NCBI RefSeq assembly: GCF_900148505.1
Contig: NZ_FRXO01000004.1
Coordinates: 496,001 to 560,000, forward strand
Reading direction: 5' to 3'
DNA length: 64,000 nucleotides
Source: Pseudoxanthobacter soli DSM 19599
GTDB lineage: Bacteria; Pseudomonadota; Alphaproteobacteria; Rhizobiales; Segnochrobactraceae
Shown: piece after piece, positions 46,453 through 55,143 of the stretch
How the letters are laid out: every line of letters starts with the position of its first letter
How positions within the stretch are numbered: the stretch's first letter is position 1
Program-made: the position numbers and the translations under genes
The notes under the pieces: generated by a model
Seen by the model: the letters and a program-made list of their open reading frames with translations, nothing else
Told to the model about the DNA's origin: nothing
Database searches by the model: none

Positions 46453-46495
46453 AATTTATTTCGATGTTAGGTTTGACAGAATAAAATTCATTTTC
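46453..46495. promoter_or_regulatory. Paired AT-rich boxes at the transporter promoter (candidate RpiR operator)
   Basis: AATTTATTTCGATG (46453-46466) and AATAAAATTCATTTTC (46480-46495) lie 27 bases apart, start to start. Similar boxes, AATTATTTCCATTG and AATTAATTTCATTTCC, lie 30 bases apart in front of the FGGY kinase. The second box overlaps the promoter spacer. Confidence 0.45.
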
Positions 46496-46501
46496 TATGC
46501 T
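46473..46501 (+). promoter_or_regulatory. Promoter of the sugar-type ABC operon
   Basis: TTGACA, a 17-base AT-rich spacer and TATGCT, 52 bases before the binding-protein start. One of the best promoter matches in the window. Confidence 0.7.
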
Positions 46502-46552
46502 CCCATCAACATCGCACCCGGACACCGGGGCAGTTCGAAGGGGAGAGAAACC

Positions 46553-47563
46553 ATGGAAATCCGGCGTCGCAGCCTGCTTGCAGGCATCGCGGGTCTGTCC
46601 GCGGGCGCAGCCCTCGCACCAGCCGCCGCGTTCGCGGCAGGCGAGAAGCGCGTGTATTACTACGCCTCGCAGCTGCTCGGGCATCCCTACCTGATCGACA
46701 TGCATCTCGGCATGAGCTACGCGGCGAAGTCATTCGGCGTCGAGATCAAGACCGTCGGACCGCAGGGATGGGATCCGGTCGCGCATGCCGAGGCGGTCGA
46801 GCAATCGATCGCGAAGCGGCCCGCCGGTATCGTCACCTCGCTCTGGGAGCCGGGCGCACTCCCCGCCATCAAGCGCGCCCGTGAACAGGGTATTCCGGTC
46901 GTCGTCGTCGAAGCGATGGTGCCCGATCACGGCGCGCTGACGTTCATAGGGCTCGACAACTATCAGGCAGGCGTCGACACCGCGCGCGAACTCGTCCGGG
47001 TCGGCGGCACCAAAGGCCGCTACGCCGTGACCGGCAACTGGGGCGCGTCGAACACCGATGCCAAGGCGAAGGGCCTGACGGATTATCTTTCGGCCCATTC
47101 CGAATGGGAGCTTCTCGGCCGCGTCGACGACAAGGCGAACACCCAGGATGCCATCGACGCCGCCAAGTCGATGTTCAACACCTATCCGAACCTCACCGGC
47201 GTCGTCGGACTCGACTCGAGCTCCGGCAGCGGAATCGGGCTCGCGGCGGAAGAACTCGACATCGACCTGAGCGCGCTCGCCGTGGTGGTCAACGACCGCG
47301 AGGCGCCGGTGCTCGAACTGATCGAATCCGGTGCGATCGACAGCACGATCATCAACAAGACGGCGCTGCAGGCTTTCATGGCGATCGACGTGCTGGAGGC
47401 CTACAACACCCCAAGCAGCGGCTTCGCAGGCGTGCCGATCTCTGCCGACAACGCCAAGGCCGGCGTCGTGCCGTTCCCGCAGAACATCTACATGGGGACC
47501 GCCGTCATCAACCGGGACAACGTGGCCCTGTTCAAGGCCGAGAACCTTCCGCAGAAGACCTGA
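46553..47563 (+). CDS. Sugar ABC transporter substrate-binding protein
   Basis: A 336-residue periplasmic binding protein of the ribose/rhamnose type (Peripla_BP_4). The leader has a twin-arginine look (RRRSLLAGIAGLSAG, cleavage near AFAAG), so it may use the Tat route. Core: YYYASQLLGHPYLIDMHLGM, AVEQSIAKRPAGIVTSLWEP, FIGLDNYQAGVDTARELVRV and VVGLDSSSGSGIGLA. GGGGAGAG supports the start. First gene of the cluster; the ligand is unknown but the family binds sugars, deoxysugars or AI-2-like molecules. Confidence 0.92.
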   Translation: MEIRRRSLLAGIAGLSAGAALAPAAAFAAGEKRVYYYASQLLGHPYLIDMHLGMSYAAKSFGVEIKTVGPQGWDPVAHAEAVEQSIAKRPAGIVTSLWEPGALPAIKRAREQGIPVVVVEAMVPDHGALTFIGLDNYQAGVDTARELVRVGGTKGRYAVTGNWGASNTDAKAKGLTDYLSAHSEWELLGRVDDKANTQDAIDAAKSMFNTYPNLTGVVGLDSSSGSGIGLAAEELDIDLSALAVVVNDREAPVLELIESGAIDSTIINKTALQAFMAIDVLEAYNTPSSGFAGVPISADNAKAGVVPFPQNIYMGTAVINRDNVALFKAENLPQKT

Positions 47564-47577
47564 GCGGGAGCCGGGCA

Positions 47578-49080
47578 ATGAACGCTGGAGAACTGTTGCG
47601 CCTCAACGGCGTGGCGAAGACCTATGGCGCCGTGCGGGCGCTGCGCGACGTCAGCTTCTCGGTCGCCTCCGGGGAGGTGCATGCCATCCTCGGCGAGAAC
47701 GGCGCCGGCAAGTCGACGTTGATGCGCATCATCAGCGGCAGCGCTTCGCCGTCGGCGGGCGAAGTCCGTTTCGAAGGCAAACCGGTGAGTGTGTTCTCGC
47801 CCGCTCATGCCCGCGATCTCGGCATCGCGATGGTGCATCAGGAACTGGCGGTGTTCCCGGACCTCAGCGTCGCGGAGAACATCTTTCCGGATGGCATCTT
47901 CCGGACGCGGTCCGGCCTGTGCGACTGGGGACGGACCCGCGACCGAGCCCGCGCGGCGCTGGACCGCTTCGATGTCGACATCGATGTCGACGCGCCGGTT
48001 TCCGAGCTCACGCTCGGCCAGCGGCAGATCGTCGAGATCCTGCGCGCGGTCAGCCGGGACAACAAGATCGTCATTCTCGACGAACCGACATCGGGCCTCT
48101 CCAGCCACGAAGCCGGCATCCTGATGGAGATGGTCAAGACGCTGCGGGCCCGCGGGCAGACCATCCTCTATATCTCGCATCGCCTGAGCGAGGTCGTCGA
48201 ACTCGGCGATCGAATCACGGTGCTGCGGGACGGCTGCTCGGTCGAGACGGTCCGCAACGAAGCCCTCTCCGAGAACGATCTTGCGGCCATGATGGTCGGC
48301 CGCGACATCGGTTCGATCGGCGGCCCGCGGCCTGCGCGCGCGTTCCCGACGGCGCCACCGGTGTTCGAGGCCCGCGCCCTGGCGGGCCGGGCGGTCGCGG
48401 GTGTCGACATCGCCCTGCGACGGGGCGAAATCCTCGGCGTCTTCGGTCTCGAAGGATCGGGGGTCGCCGAGCTGATGCGCCTGCTGTTCGGCCTCGATCC
48501 CGCCAGCGCCGGCGAGATCGCGGTCGGTGGCGAGACAATCCGCCGGGTGGAGCCTCGGGCAATGATCGACCGTGGCGTCGGCTATCTCGCCCAGGACCGC
48601 AAAGCGGCCGGCCTCTATCTCGGGATGGCCGCATCGGAATCGATCTCCGCAGCGGTGCTCGACAGGTTGTCGCCGGGCGGCTTCGTATCACGCCGCCGCG
48701 TCGCCGCGCTCGCGGAGCAGGCGATCGGCGAGCAATCGATCCGGATCGCCTCGCCGCAGGTGCAGCCAAGACGGCTCAGCGGCGGCAATCAGCAGAAGGT
48801 GATGATCGCCGCCTGTCTGGCGCCGGGTCCGGACGTGCTCCTCGTCAACGATCCGACGCGCGGCATCGATGTCGGCACCAAGGCCGAAATCCACCGCCGC
48901 CTGATCTCGATGTCGGAAGGCGGCCGCAGCATGATCGTTGCATCGGCCGAACTTCCCGAACTGATCGCGATCTGCGACCGCATCCTGGTGATGCGCCGAC
49001 AGCGGATGGCCGGATATCTCGAGGGCGCCGAGATCAGCGAGGAGGCGGTGATGCGCCTCGCAGCCGGTGGCTTGCACTAG
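47578..49080 (+). CDS. Sugar ABC transporter ATPase, two fused nucleotide-binding domains
   Basis: A 500-residue CUT2-type ATPase. NBD1 is standard: Walker A GENGAGKST (39-47), signature LTLGQRQIVEILRAVS, Walker B VILDEPTSGL. NBD2 is degenerate, as usual for this family: GLEGSGVAEL replaces Walker A, the signature LSGGNQQKVMIAACL is good, but Walker B reads LLVNDPTRGID, with Asn-Asp in place of Asp-Glu, so only NBD1 probably hydrolyses ATP. Starts 14 bases after the binding-protein gene. Confidence 0.95.
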   Translation: MNAGELLRLNGVAKTYGAVRALRDVSFSVASGEVHAILGENGAGKSTLMRIISGSASPSAGEVRFEGKPVSVFSPAHARDLGIAMVHQELAVFPDLSVAENIFPDGIFRTRSGLCDWGRTRDRARAALDRFDVDIDVDAPVSELTLGQRQIVEILRAVSRDNKIVILDEPTSGLSSHEAGILMEMVKTLRARGQTILYISHRLSEVVELGDRITVLRDGCSVETVRNEALSENDLAAMMVGRDIGSIGGPRPARAFPTAPPVFEARALAGRAVAGVDIALRRGEILGVFGLEGSGVAELMRLLFGLDPASAGEIAVGGETIRRVEPRAMIDRGVGYLAQDRKAAGLYLGMAASESISAAVLDRLSPGGFVSRRRVAALAEQAIGEQSIRIASPQVQPRRLSGGNQQKVMIAACLAPGPDVLLVNDPTRGIDVGTKAEIHRRLISMSEGGRSMIVASAELPELIAICDRILVMRRQRMAGYLEGAEISEEAVMRLAAGGLH

Positions 49081-49194
49081 AGCATAACCCGTTCAGATCG
49101 AACCGATCTGAACGATAAGGATATGCTCAAGCTTTTGAATCTGGAGCAATTTCTTGTCGATCTGATGAGTCCATCAGATCGGAAAGCTCTCTAG
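49079..49194 (+). repeat. Palindromic intergenic repeat, copy B (full length)
   Basis: About 116 bases with two perfect hairpins. The first, GTTCAGATCG/CGATCTGAAC (49091-49113), lies inside an outer stem AGAGCAT...ATGCTC. The second, CGATCTGATG/CATCAGATCG (49158-49181), ends with GGAAAGCTCTCTAG. It overlaps the ATPase stop codon and separates the ATPase from the permease genes within the operon, so it may set a transcript boundary or stabilise the upstream message. Confidence 0.85.
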
Positions 49195-49305
49195 CGCACA
49201 TTCCCCTTGTCCGGGTCGGCTCGCTCGATCGCGACGGAAGGTCCGTCGACGGGCTTTCTCATCTCCAAGCGGCGCCGGCCCCGCTCCGGCACCAAGGAAT
49301 GACAG

Positions 49306-50298
49306 ATGACCATTCTCTCATCCCACGCGGCCGAGGGGTTGCTCGGCCGAGCGGCCGTCTCGACCCGCCGCTGCCTCGCAGGGCCTGCTCCTCTCCTGAT
49401 GGCGCTCATCGCGCTCTGCCTGCTGCTGGGGCTGACGAAGCCGCAGTTCGCCACCTACAACAATCTCTATTCGGTGCTCTACGGCGTCTCGCTGAACGCC
49501 TTCGCCGTGCTCGGCTTTACGCTGGTGATGGCGGGGGGCGAGATCGACCTTTCGGTCGGCTCGGTGTTCGCCTTCACCGGGATGGCGACCGGAATGTTGA
49601 TGGCGGAGGGCGTGCCGGTCTATCCGGCGATCGGTATCGCACTGGTCGGGGCGGCGCTGATCGGCTTCGTCAACGGTTTCCTCGTGGTACGCTTCCGGGT
49701 CAATTCGCTGATGCTCACCATCGGCACGATGCTGGTCGTGCGCGGCCTCGCCGACGTGATGGCGAGCACGCTCTCGGGTGCGACCTTCGCCAAGCCATTC
49801 CGCGAGGTGGCGCGTATCCGCGTCGGTGACGTCAATCTCTGGCTGGTCGTGCTCATCGTCCTCACGATTCTGTTCGGCGTGTTCGAACGCCGTCACCGCA
49901 TCGCCCGGCGCATCTTCCAGATCGGCGAAAGTCCCGAAACCGCAGTGATATATGGCGTCCGCGCCGGTGCGCTGAAGCTGTCGCTTTTCGTGCTGTCGGC
50001 AGTGACCGCCGGCATCGGCGGCATCCTCGCGGCATCGCGCAACACCCATGCAGACCCGAAGATCGGCCTCGGCCTGGAGTTCCTGCTCGTCACCGCGGCG
50101 ATCATCGGCGGAGCGAGCCTGTCCGGCGGCCGCGGCAGCGTGCCGGGTGCGGTCCTGGGCCTGCTGTTCCTCGCAGTCATCGTGAACGGAATGGTGATGT
50201 TCGACGTCGAGCCGCTGATCCAGCAACTCGTCATCGGCGTGCTCCTCGTCGCCGCCGTGTCCTTCGACCTCCTCGTACGACGCTGGAGCGGACGATGA
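49306..50298 (+). CDS. Sugar ABC transporter permease 1
   Basis: A 330-residue inner-membrane permease of the CUT2 (RbsC/RhaP) type with about eight to ten segments. Typical parts: LVMAGGEIDLSVGSVFAFTG, RVNSLMLTIGTMLVVRGLAD, and the C-terminal GGASLSGGRGSVPGAVLGLL. AAGGA 8 bases upstream supports the start. Its ATG lies 225 bases after the ATPase gene because repeat copy B sits between them. It overlaps the second permease gene by 4 bases. Confidence 0.93.
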   Translation: MTILSSHAAEGLLGRAAVSTRRCLAGPAPLLMALIALCLLLGLTKPQFATYNNLYSVLYGVSLNAFAVLGFTLVMAGGEIDLSVGSVFAFTGMATGMLMAEGVPVYPAIGIALVGAALIGFVNGFLVVRFRVNSLMLTIGTMLVVRGLADVMASTLSGATFAKPFREVARIRVGDVNLWLVVLIVLTILFGVFERRHRIARRIFQIGESPETAVIYGVRAGALKLSLFVLSAVTAGIGGILAASRNTHADPKIGLGLEFLLVTAAIIGGASLSGGRGSVPGAVLGLLFLAVIVNGMVMFDVEPLIQQLVIGVLLVAAVSFDLLVRRWSGR

Positions 50299-51269
50299 TC
50301 AAGACGCGCCTCTTCTCTCGGCCGGAAATCAAGCCGCTGCTGCTGGCCGCGGCGTCGGTGCTGGTGCTTTGCCAGAACTGGTCGGTCTTTACGGACGCGG
50401 ACAATCTCGCATCACTCCAGTCCGCCATCGCACCCGCGGCTATCGTTGCCGTGGGCCTCACAATCCTGCTGATTGCAGGATCGTTCGACCTTTCGATCGG
50501 CGCCATCGCAGGCCTGGCCGGCGTCGTGCTCGCGCTAACGCTTTCCGGCGGCGCTCCCCTGGCGGTGGCGGTATCGGCCGCGCTTGCCGCGGGTGCAGCG
50601 ATCGGTGTCCTCAACGGCGTACTGGTGACCATCATCGGCATAAACCCGCTGATCGCGACGCTCGCCACGACCTATATCGTCCGCGGCATCATCGAGACGA
50701 CGATCTCGGGACTCGGCGTCGGCGGCTTCACAGCGCTGGGCGATGGGCTCTCGGCTCTGGGCTCGAGCACAATACTCGGCCTCTATCCCATGACATGGGC
50801 GGCCATCGTGCTGGCGGCAGGCGCCACCGTCCTGCTCTCCGGAAGCCGCATCGGCCGGCGGCTCTATTATGCCGGTGGCAACCCCGAAGCGGCGGCGATG
50901 CTCGGCCTGTCGGTGCGGCGCATCCGGTTCGCGGCCTTTGTCGCCATGGGGGTGGTCGCGGCGCTCGCCGGCGTGTTCATGACCGCGCGCGTCGGGATGG
51001 CCAACCGGTATCTCGGCATCGGGCTCGAGATGCAGACCATCATCGCCTGCCTGCTCGGTGGCGCGTCGATCGCAGGCGGCCGTGGCTCGGTGCCGGGCTC
51101 CATTCTCGGCGTGATCTTCGTCGCATTGGTCAACAACGCCTTCAACCTCTTCGAGGTGCGGGCGGAATGGCAGAACGTGGCGATCGGCGGCGTACTCGTC
51201 GGCGCCGTCGTGATGGACGCCTATGTCAACCTGCTGCGGCGCCGGTCCGTGGCGGCAGTTGCCGCGTGA
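50295..51269 (+). CDS. Sugar ABC transporter permease 2
   Basis: A 324-residue CUT2-type permease, paralogous to the preceding one (LTILLIAGSFDLSIGAIAGL, NPLIATLATTYIVRGIIETT, GGASIAGGRGSVPGSILGVI). Two different permeases, as in rhamnose (RhaP/RhaQ) and AI-2 (LsrC/LsrD) importers, imply a heterodimeric channel. Its ATG overlaps the stop of permease 1 (ATGA), so the two are made in step. Confidence 0.93.
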   Translation: MIKTRLFSRPEIKPLLLAAASVLVLCQNWSVFTDADNLASLQSAIAPAAIVAVGLTILLIAGSFDLSIGAIAGLAGVVLALTLSGGAPLAVAVSAALAAGAAIGVLNGVLVTIIGINPLIATLATTYIVRGIIETTISGLGVGGFTALGDGLSALGSSTILGLYPMTWAAIVLAAGATVLLSGSRIGRRLYYAGGNPEAAAMLGLSVRRIRFAAFVAMGVVAALAGVFMTARVGMANRYLGIGLEMQTIIACLLGGASIAGGRGSVPGSILGVIFVALVNNAFNLFEVRAEWQNVAIGGVLVGAVVMDAYVNLLRRRSVAAVAA

Positions 51270-51285
51270 ATGGAGGCCGGAGACA

Positions 51286-52431
51286 ATGCTCTTTCAGACC
51301 ACCCAGCGCATCCTCCTCGGACCGGGAACGTTCTCCCGGCTCGGCACAGAGGCTGCCCGGCTCGGCGCCCGCCGCGTCCTCCTCGTCAGCGATCCCGGCC
51401 TCGTCACCGCCGGCCTGCCCGCACGCGCGGCGGAGATCCTGTCCGGCAGCGGGCTGTCGATAACGCTGCACACCGACGTCGAGCCTGATCCTGGAATCGA
51501 GACGGCGCTCGCCGCCGCGCGCGCTGCGATCGCCGCAGACGCCGACCTTGTCGTCGGACTGGGCGGCGGCTCGGCGATGGACGTCGCCAAGGTCGCGGCC
51601 ATAGCGTCGGTGAACGGCCTCGACCTCGCACTCATGTTCGGGACGGATCTGGTTCCAAGACCCGGGTTGCCGACTATCCTCGTGCCGACGACCGCCGGCA
51701 CGGGCAGCGAGGTCACGCCGATCTCGATCCTCTCGGACCACACCGAGAAGCTCAAGAAGGGCATCGTCAGTCCCTATCTTCTGCCGGCAACGGCCATCGT
51801 CGATGCGGAACTGACGGTCGGCGTGCCTCCGGCCGTCACGGCGGCAAGCGGCATGGATGCGCTGCTGCACGCCGTCGAGGCCTTCACGTCGCGCAACGCC
51901 TCGCCCATGAGCGACCTGTTCGCGACGAAGGCGATCTCGCTGATCTCTGCCAACCTTCGCACCGCCTATGCCGACGGTTCGAATATCCGCGCCCGGGCGG
52001 CAATGAGCGAAGGAAGCATGCTCGCCGGGATAGCGTTCGCCAACGCCGGCGTCACGGCCGTCCACGCCTTCGCCTATCCAATCGGCGCGGAGTTTCATAT
52101 CCCGCACGGCGTTGCGAACTCGATCATGATGGGGCCGGTGCTCGCTTTCAACGCCATCGGAAATCTCGACCGCTTCGGCACGGTGGCAACGGCGCTCGGC
52201 GCGGACACGAACGGTCTCTCGTCGCGCGAAGCGGCAATGAAGGCTCTCGCCATGATGGAAGAACTGGCCGACGACGTGGGCGTGCCGCGACGGCTGGCGC
52301 CGTTCGGTGTGACGGCGGACGACATCCCGCGCCTCTCGGCGAGCGTGATGACGGTCACACGGCTTCTTGCCAACAACCCGCGACGGCTGACGGTTGACGA
52401 TGCAGAGCGGCTCTATCGCGCCGTTCTCTGA
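51286..52431 (+). CDS. Iron-containing (group III) alcohol dehydrogenase
   Basis: A 381-residue NAD(P)-dependent dehydrogenase of the FucO/1,3-propanediol dehydrogenase family. The cofactor loop GGGSAMDVAKVAAI, the PTTAGTGSEVTPISIL segment and the metal ligands in IVDAELT (Asp), MDALLHAVEAF (His) and EFHIPHGVAN (His) are all present. It interconverts an alcohol and an aldehyde or ketone. It starts 16 bases after permease 2 with a GGAG site, so it is part of the operon and probably acts on the imported compound or a cleavage product. Confidence 0.93.
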   Translation: MLFQTTQRILLGPGTFSRLGTEAARLGARRVLLVSDPGLVTAGLPARAAEILSGSGLSITLHTDVEPDPGIETALAAARAAIAADADLVVGLGGGSAMDVAKVAAIASVNGLDLALMFGTDLVPRPGLPTILVPTTAGTGSEVTPISILSDHTEKLKKGIVSPYLLPATAIVDAELTVGVPPAVTAASGMDALLHAVEAFTSRNASPMSDLFATKAISLISANLRTAYADGSNIRARAAMSEGSMLAGIAFANAGVTAVHAFAYPIGAEFHIPHGVANSIMMGPVLAFNAIGNLDRFGTVATALGADTNGLSSREAAMKALAMMEELADDVGVPRRLAPFGVTADDIPRLSASVMTVTRLLANNPRRLTVDDAERLYRAVL

Positions 52432-52515
52432 TCCCGAATAATCCCATCAAATTCAGATCGCCAGATGGTGCGGCCGCATTTCGGAGGTGAATTTCGCGCA
52501 CTTGCCTTCGTATCG

Positions 52516-52562
52516 AAATTATTTCCATTGACATATCCATGGATGTAATTAATTTCATTTCC
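52516..52562. promoter_or_regulatory. Paired AT-rich boxes upstream of the FGGY kinase (candidate RpiR operator)
   Basis: AAATTATTTCCATTG and AATTAATTTCATTTCC resemble the boxes at 46453-46495 in sequence and spacing. TTGACA at 52528-52533 could be a -35, but no good -10 follows. The palindrome CATCCATGGATA-type centre (ATATCCATGGATGT) lies between the boxes. Confidence 0.4.
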
Positions 52563-52656
52563 ATCGAGGGCCGCTGCGACGGCTCCGGTCAGGGCGCCAC
52601 AGAGCGCCGCGACGGCTCCGCCGAAGAGAGCCGGAAACGATGAGGGAGCGAACGGG

Positions 52657-54234
52657 ATGTCGAGCTATGTGCTTGGCTGCGATCTCGGGACCATGGGCAC
52701 CAAGACGGCGCTCTACAGCGCCAATGGTCGCGTCGCGGCAGAAGCCTTTCAGGAATCGAAAATCTGCTACCCGCGCCCGAGCGTGGTCGAGCAGGACCCG
52801 GACGACATCTTCGCCTCGGCGGTGGCAACCATCCGCGCCGTGATCGAACAGAGCGGCGTCCATCCAGGGCAGATCGCCGGCATCGCCTTCGACGGCCAGA
52901 TGGCGGGGATGATCAATCTCGACGCGAACTGGGGTGTCGTCACGCCCTACGATTCCTGGCTCGATACACGCTGTGCCCGCTACATCCCCGTCCTCAAGAT
53001 GCGCGAGAGCGAGATCATCGCCTCGTCGGGCGGCGCACCGAGCTTCAATCATGGCGCCAAGATGCTGTTCTGGAAGAACGAGCATCCCGAGATCTATGCC
53101 CGCATCGCCAAGTTCACGATGCTTTCGTCCTACGTCGCCGGCCGCATGGCGGGCCTCAAAGGCGAAGATGCCTTCATCGACCGATCCTATCTCGGCCTCT
53201 CGAACTTCGCCGATACCAGCAACAGCTGCTGGAATACCGATCTCGTCGAAACCTTCGGCCTCGACCCAAAGAAGCTGCCCCGCATCGTCGATCCGTGGGA
53301 GATCATCGGCGCGGTCACGCCGGAAATGGCGCGGCTGACCGGCCTCGCCGCAGGAACGCCCATTGCCGCGGGCTGCGGCGACGCCACCGCGAACATCCTC
53401 GGCGCCGGCATCGTCGAGCCCGGCACGCTGTTCGATGTGGCCGGCACGGCCTCGGTGCTCTCGATCGTCACGGACCGCTTCGCCACCGACACCCGGCACA
53501 AGATGCTCTACATGTGCCCCCACGCCGCGCCGGGCCTGTACTTCGCCATGGCCTATGTCAACGGCGGTGGCCTCAATCTGCGCTGGTTCCGCGACCAGTT
53601 CGGCCAGGTCGAGAAACTCATCAGCGAGGCCGATGGCGAGAACGTCTACCAGCGCCTCGGGCGAATGGCCGAGAAGGCCCCGCCGGGCGCCGGCAAGCTG
53701 CTGTTCCTGCCGCACCTCGGCGGCCGCGTCTGCCCGAACAACGCGACGGTGCGCGGTGCCATCATGGGGCTGAGCTGGGGGCACACCAAGAACCACATCT
53801 TCCGCGCCATCCTGGAAGGTATCGGCTACGAGTACGCCTACTATCTCAAGGCCTGCCGCGACCTGATGCCGGAGTTCCGGCCGAAGCGCATCGTCGGCAT
53901 CGGTGGCGGAGCCCGCAGCCGGATCTTCAAGCAGATCAAGGCCGATATCCTGGGTGTTCCCTACATGAGCCTCGATCGCGAGGAATGCGGCACGCTCGGC
54001 GCGGCGCTCGTCGCCGGCCACGCGGCCGGTCTTTTCTCCGACATGGCGGCGACGGCGGAATCCTTCACCCGGCCGACCGGCGAGGCGGTGAGCCCCGATC
54101 CCGAACGCCACGCGTTCTATCAGCCGCTCGCCCGGGCCTACGTCACCATGCTCGAGAGCACGCAAGCCGTGTTCGACGAACTCGCCGCAATCGAGGACTT
54201 CGTGCCCTCGGAGCGGGCCATGGCAGCCGAATGA
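52657..54234 (+). CDS. FGGY family carbohydrate kinase
   Basis: A 525-residue sugar kinase with both FGGY domains. The N-terminal phosphate loop is YVLGCDLGTMGTKTALYSAN, the catalytic-base region IAGIAFDGQMAGMINLD, and the C-terminal ATP-binding part IVGIGGGARSRIFKQIKADI. It is closest in feel to xylulokinase-like enzymes, but the exact substrate (a ketose, polyol or AI-2-like molecule) cannot be read from sequence. A GAGGGAG site precedes the ATG. It opens the second half of the cluster, possibly from its own promoter. Confidence 0.92.
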   Translation: MSSYVLGCDLGTMGTKTALYSANGRVAAEAFQESKICYPRPSVVEQDPDDIFASAVATIRAVIEQSGVHPGQIAGIAFDGQMAGMINLDANWGVVTPYDSWLDTRCARYIPVLKMRESEIIASSGGAPSFNHGAKMLFWKNEHPEIYARIAKFTMLSSYVAGRMAGLKGEDAFIDRSYLGLSNFADTSNSCWNTDLVETFGLDPKKLPRIVDPWEIIGAVTPEMARLTGLAAGTPIAAGCGDATANILGAGIVEPGTLFDVAGTASVLSIVTDRFATDTRHKMLYMCPHAAPGLYFAMAYVNGGGLNLRWFRDQFGQVEKLISEADGENVYQRLGRMAEKAPPGAGKLLFLPHLGGRVCPNNATVRGAIMGLSWGHTKNHIFRAILEGIGYEYAYYLKACRDLMPEFRPKRIVGIGGGARSRIFKQIKADILGVPYMSLDREECGTLGAALVAGHAAGLFSDMAATAESFTRPTGEAVSPDPERHAFYQPLARAYVTMLESTQAVFDELAAIEDFVPSERAMAAE

Positions 54235-54274
54235 CGGCAGCCGAAAACGGCAGTGCAATGAACGGGAGGCGGGC

Positions 54275-55132
54275 ATGAACCAGCCGCAGCGCATCGAGTT
54301 TTCGCCCGGCCCGGCGGGGCGCGGTTTCCGCCGGCTGGAAGGCAGCGTCGCCGTCGTCACGGGCGGCTCCTTCGGCATCGGCCTCGCCACGGCCCGCCTG
54401 CTCGCGAGCGAAGGCGCGGCTATCGCCATCATCGCCCGCCAGGACGACCGGCTTGCCGGCGCGCAGGCGGAGCTGGAGGCGATCGCGGGTGAAGGCCAGT
54501 GCATGGCGATGTCGGGCGACGTGCGCTCGGAGGCTGACGTCGGCACCTTCTTCGACGCGGTCGCGAGGCAGTTCGGCGGCTTCGACGTGGTCGTCAGCAA
54601 TGCCGGCTCGCACCACGGCGCCGCGATCGAGGACACCAGCCTCGACGACTGGAGCCGCATGATGGAAACCCACGCTGGCGGTGCCTTCCTCGTCAGCCGT
54701 GCGGCGTTCCGCTTCTGGAAGGGTGCGCGCCGCGGTGGCCGCCTCGTGTTCGTCGCGTCCAAGGCGGCGGTCGCCTCCACGCCGAAGGCGGCGGCCTACA
54801 GCGCCGCGAAGGCTGCGCAGTTCCATCTCGCGCGGTGCCTTGCGGAGGAAGGCGGGCCGTTCGGCATCCGCGTCAACACCGTGCTTCCGGACGGCGTGAT
54901 CCGCGGCACCGGCATCTTCTCGCCGGAGCAGCGGATCGCCGCCGCGAGCCGTCACGGTGTCGCGCCGGACGCGCTCGAGCACTTCTACGCCCAACGCAAC
55001 GCGCTGAAAGCGTCGATCACGCCGGAAGATGTCGCGCGGGCGATCCTGTTTCTCGCCTGCGACGAAAGCGCGGTCATCAATGGCGCCGGCCTCACCGTCG
55101 ACGGCGGCGTGCCGACCGGCTACCTGCGTTGA
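54275..55132 (+). CDS. Short-chain dehydrogenase/reductase
   Basis: A 285-residue classical SDR: cofactor loop VVTGGSFGIGLATARLLASE (TGGxxGIG), NAG motif in VVSNAGSHHG, catalytic Ser in LVFVASKAAV and Tyr-x3-Lys in AAYSAAKAAQ. The stretch FHLARCLAEEGGPFGIRVNT recalls the SDR half of the fused rhamnulose-phosphate aldolase/dehydrogenase proteins of rhizobia; here no aldolase half is present. A GGGAGG site lies before the start, 40 bases after the kinase gene. It probably oxidises the same sugar or a product of it. Confidence 0.9.
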   Translation: MNQPQRIEFSPGPAGRGFRRLEGSVAVVTGGSFGIGLATARLLASEGAAIAIIARQDDRLAGAQAELEAIAGEGQCMAMSGDVRSEADVGTFFDAVARQFGGFDVVVSNAGSHHGAAIEDTSLDDWSRMMETHAGGAFLVSRAAFRFWKGARRGGRLVFVASKAAVASTPKAAAYSAAKAAQFHLARCLAEEGGPFGIRVNTVLPDGVIRGTGIFSPEQRIAAASRHGVAPDALEHFYAQRNALKASITPEDVARAILFLACDESAVINGAGLTVDGGVPTGYLR

Positions 55133-55143
55133 AGGACAAGACG

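Noticed and set aside
47331-49118. 595-codon plus-strand frame spanning two genes
   Set aside because: Arg-rich out-of-frame translation of the binding protein and ATPase genes.
52555-54780. 741-codon minus-strand open frame
   Set aside because: Antisense to the FGGY kinase and SDR genes, both with clear catalytic motifs.
51286-55132. Assigning the cluster to rhamnose or AI-2 breakdown
   Set aside because: Rhamnose needs an isomerase and aldolase and AI-2 needs LsrF/LsrG; none is present, and the ThDP enzyme, ALDH and ene-reductase do not fit.
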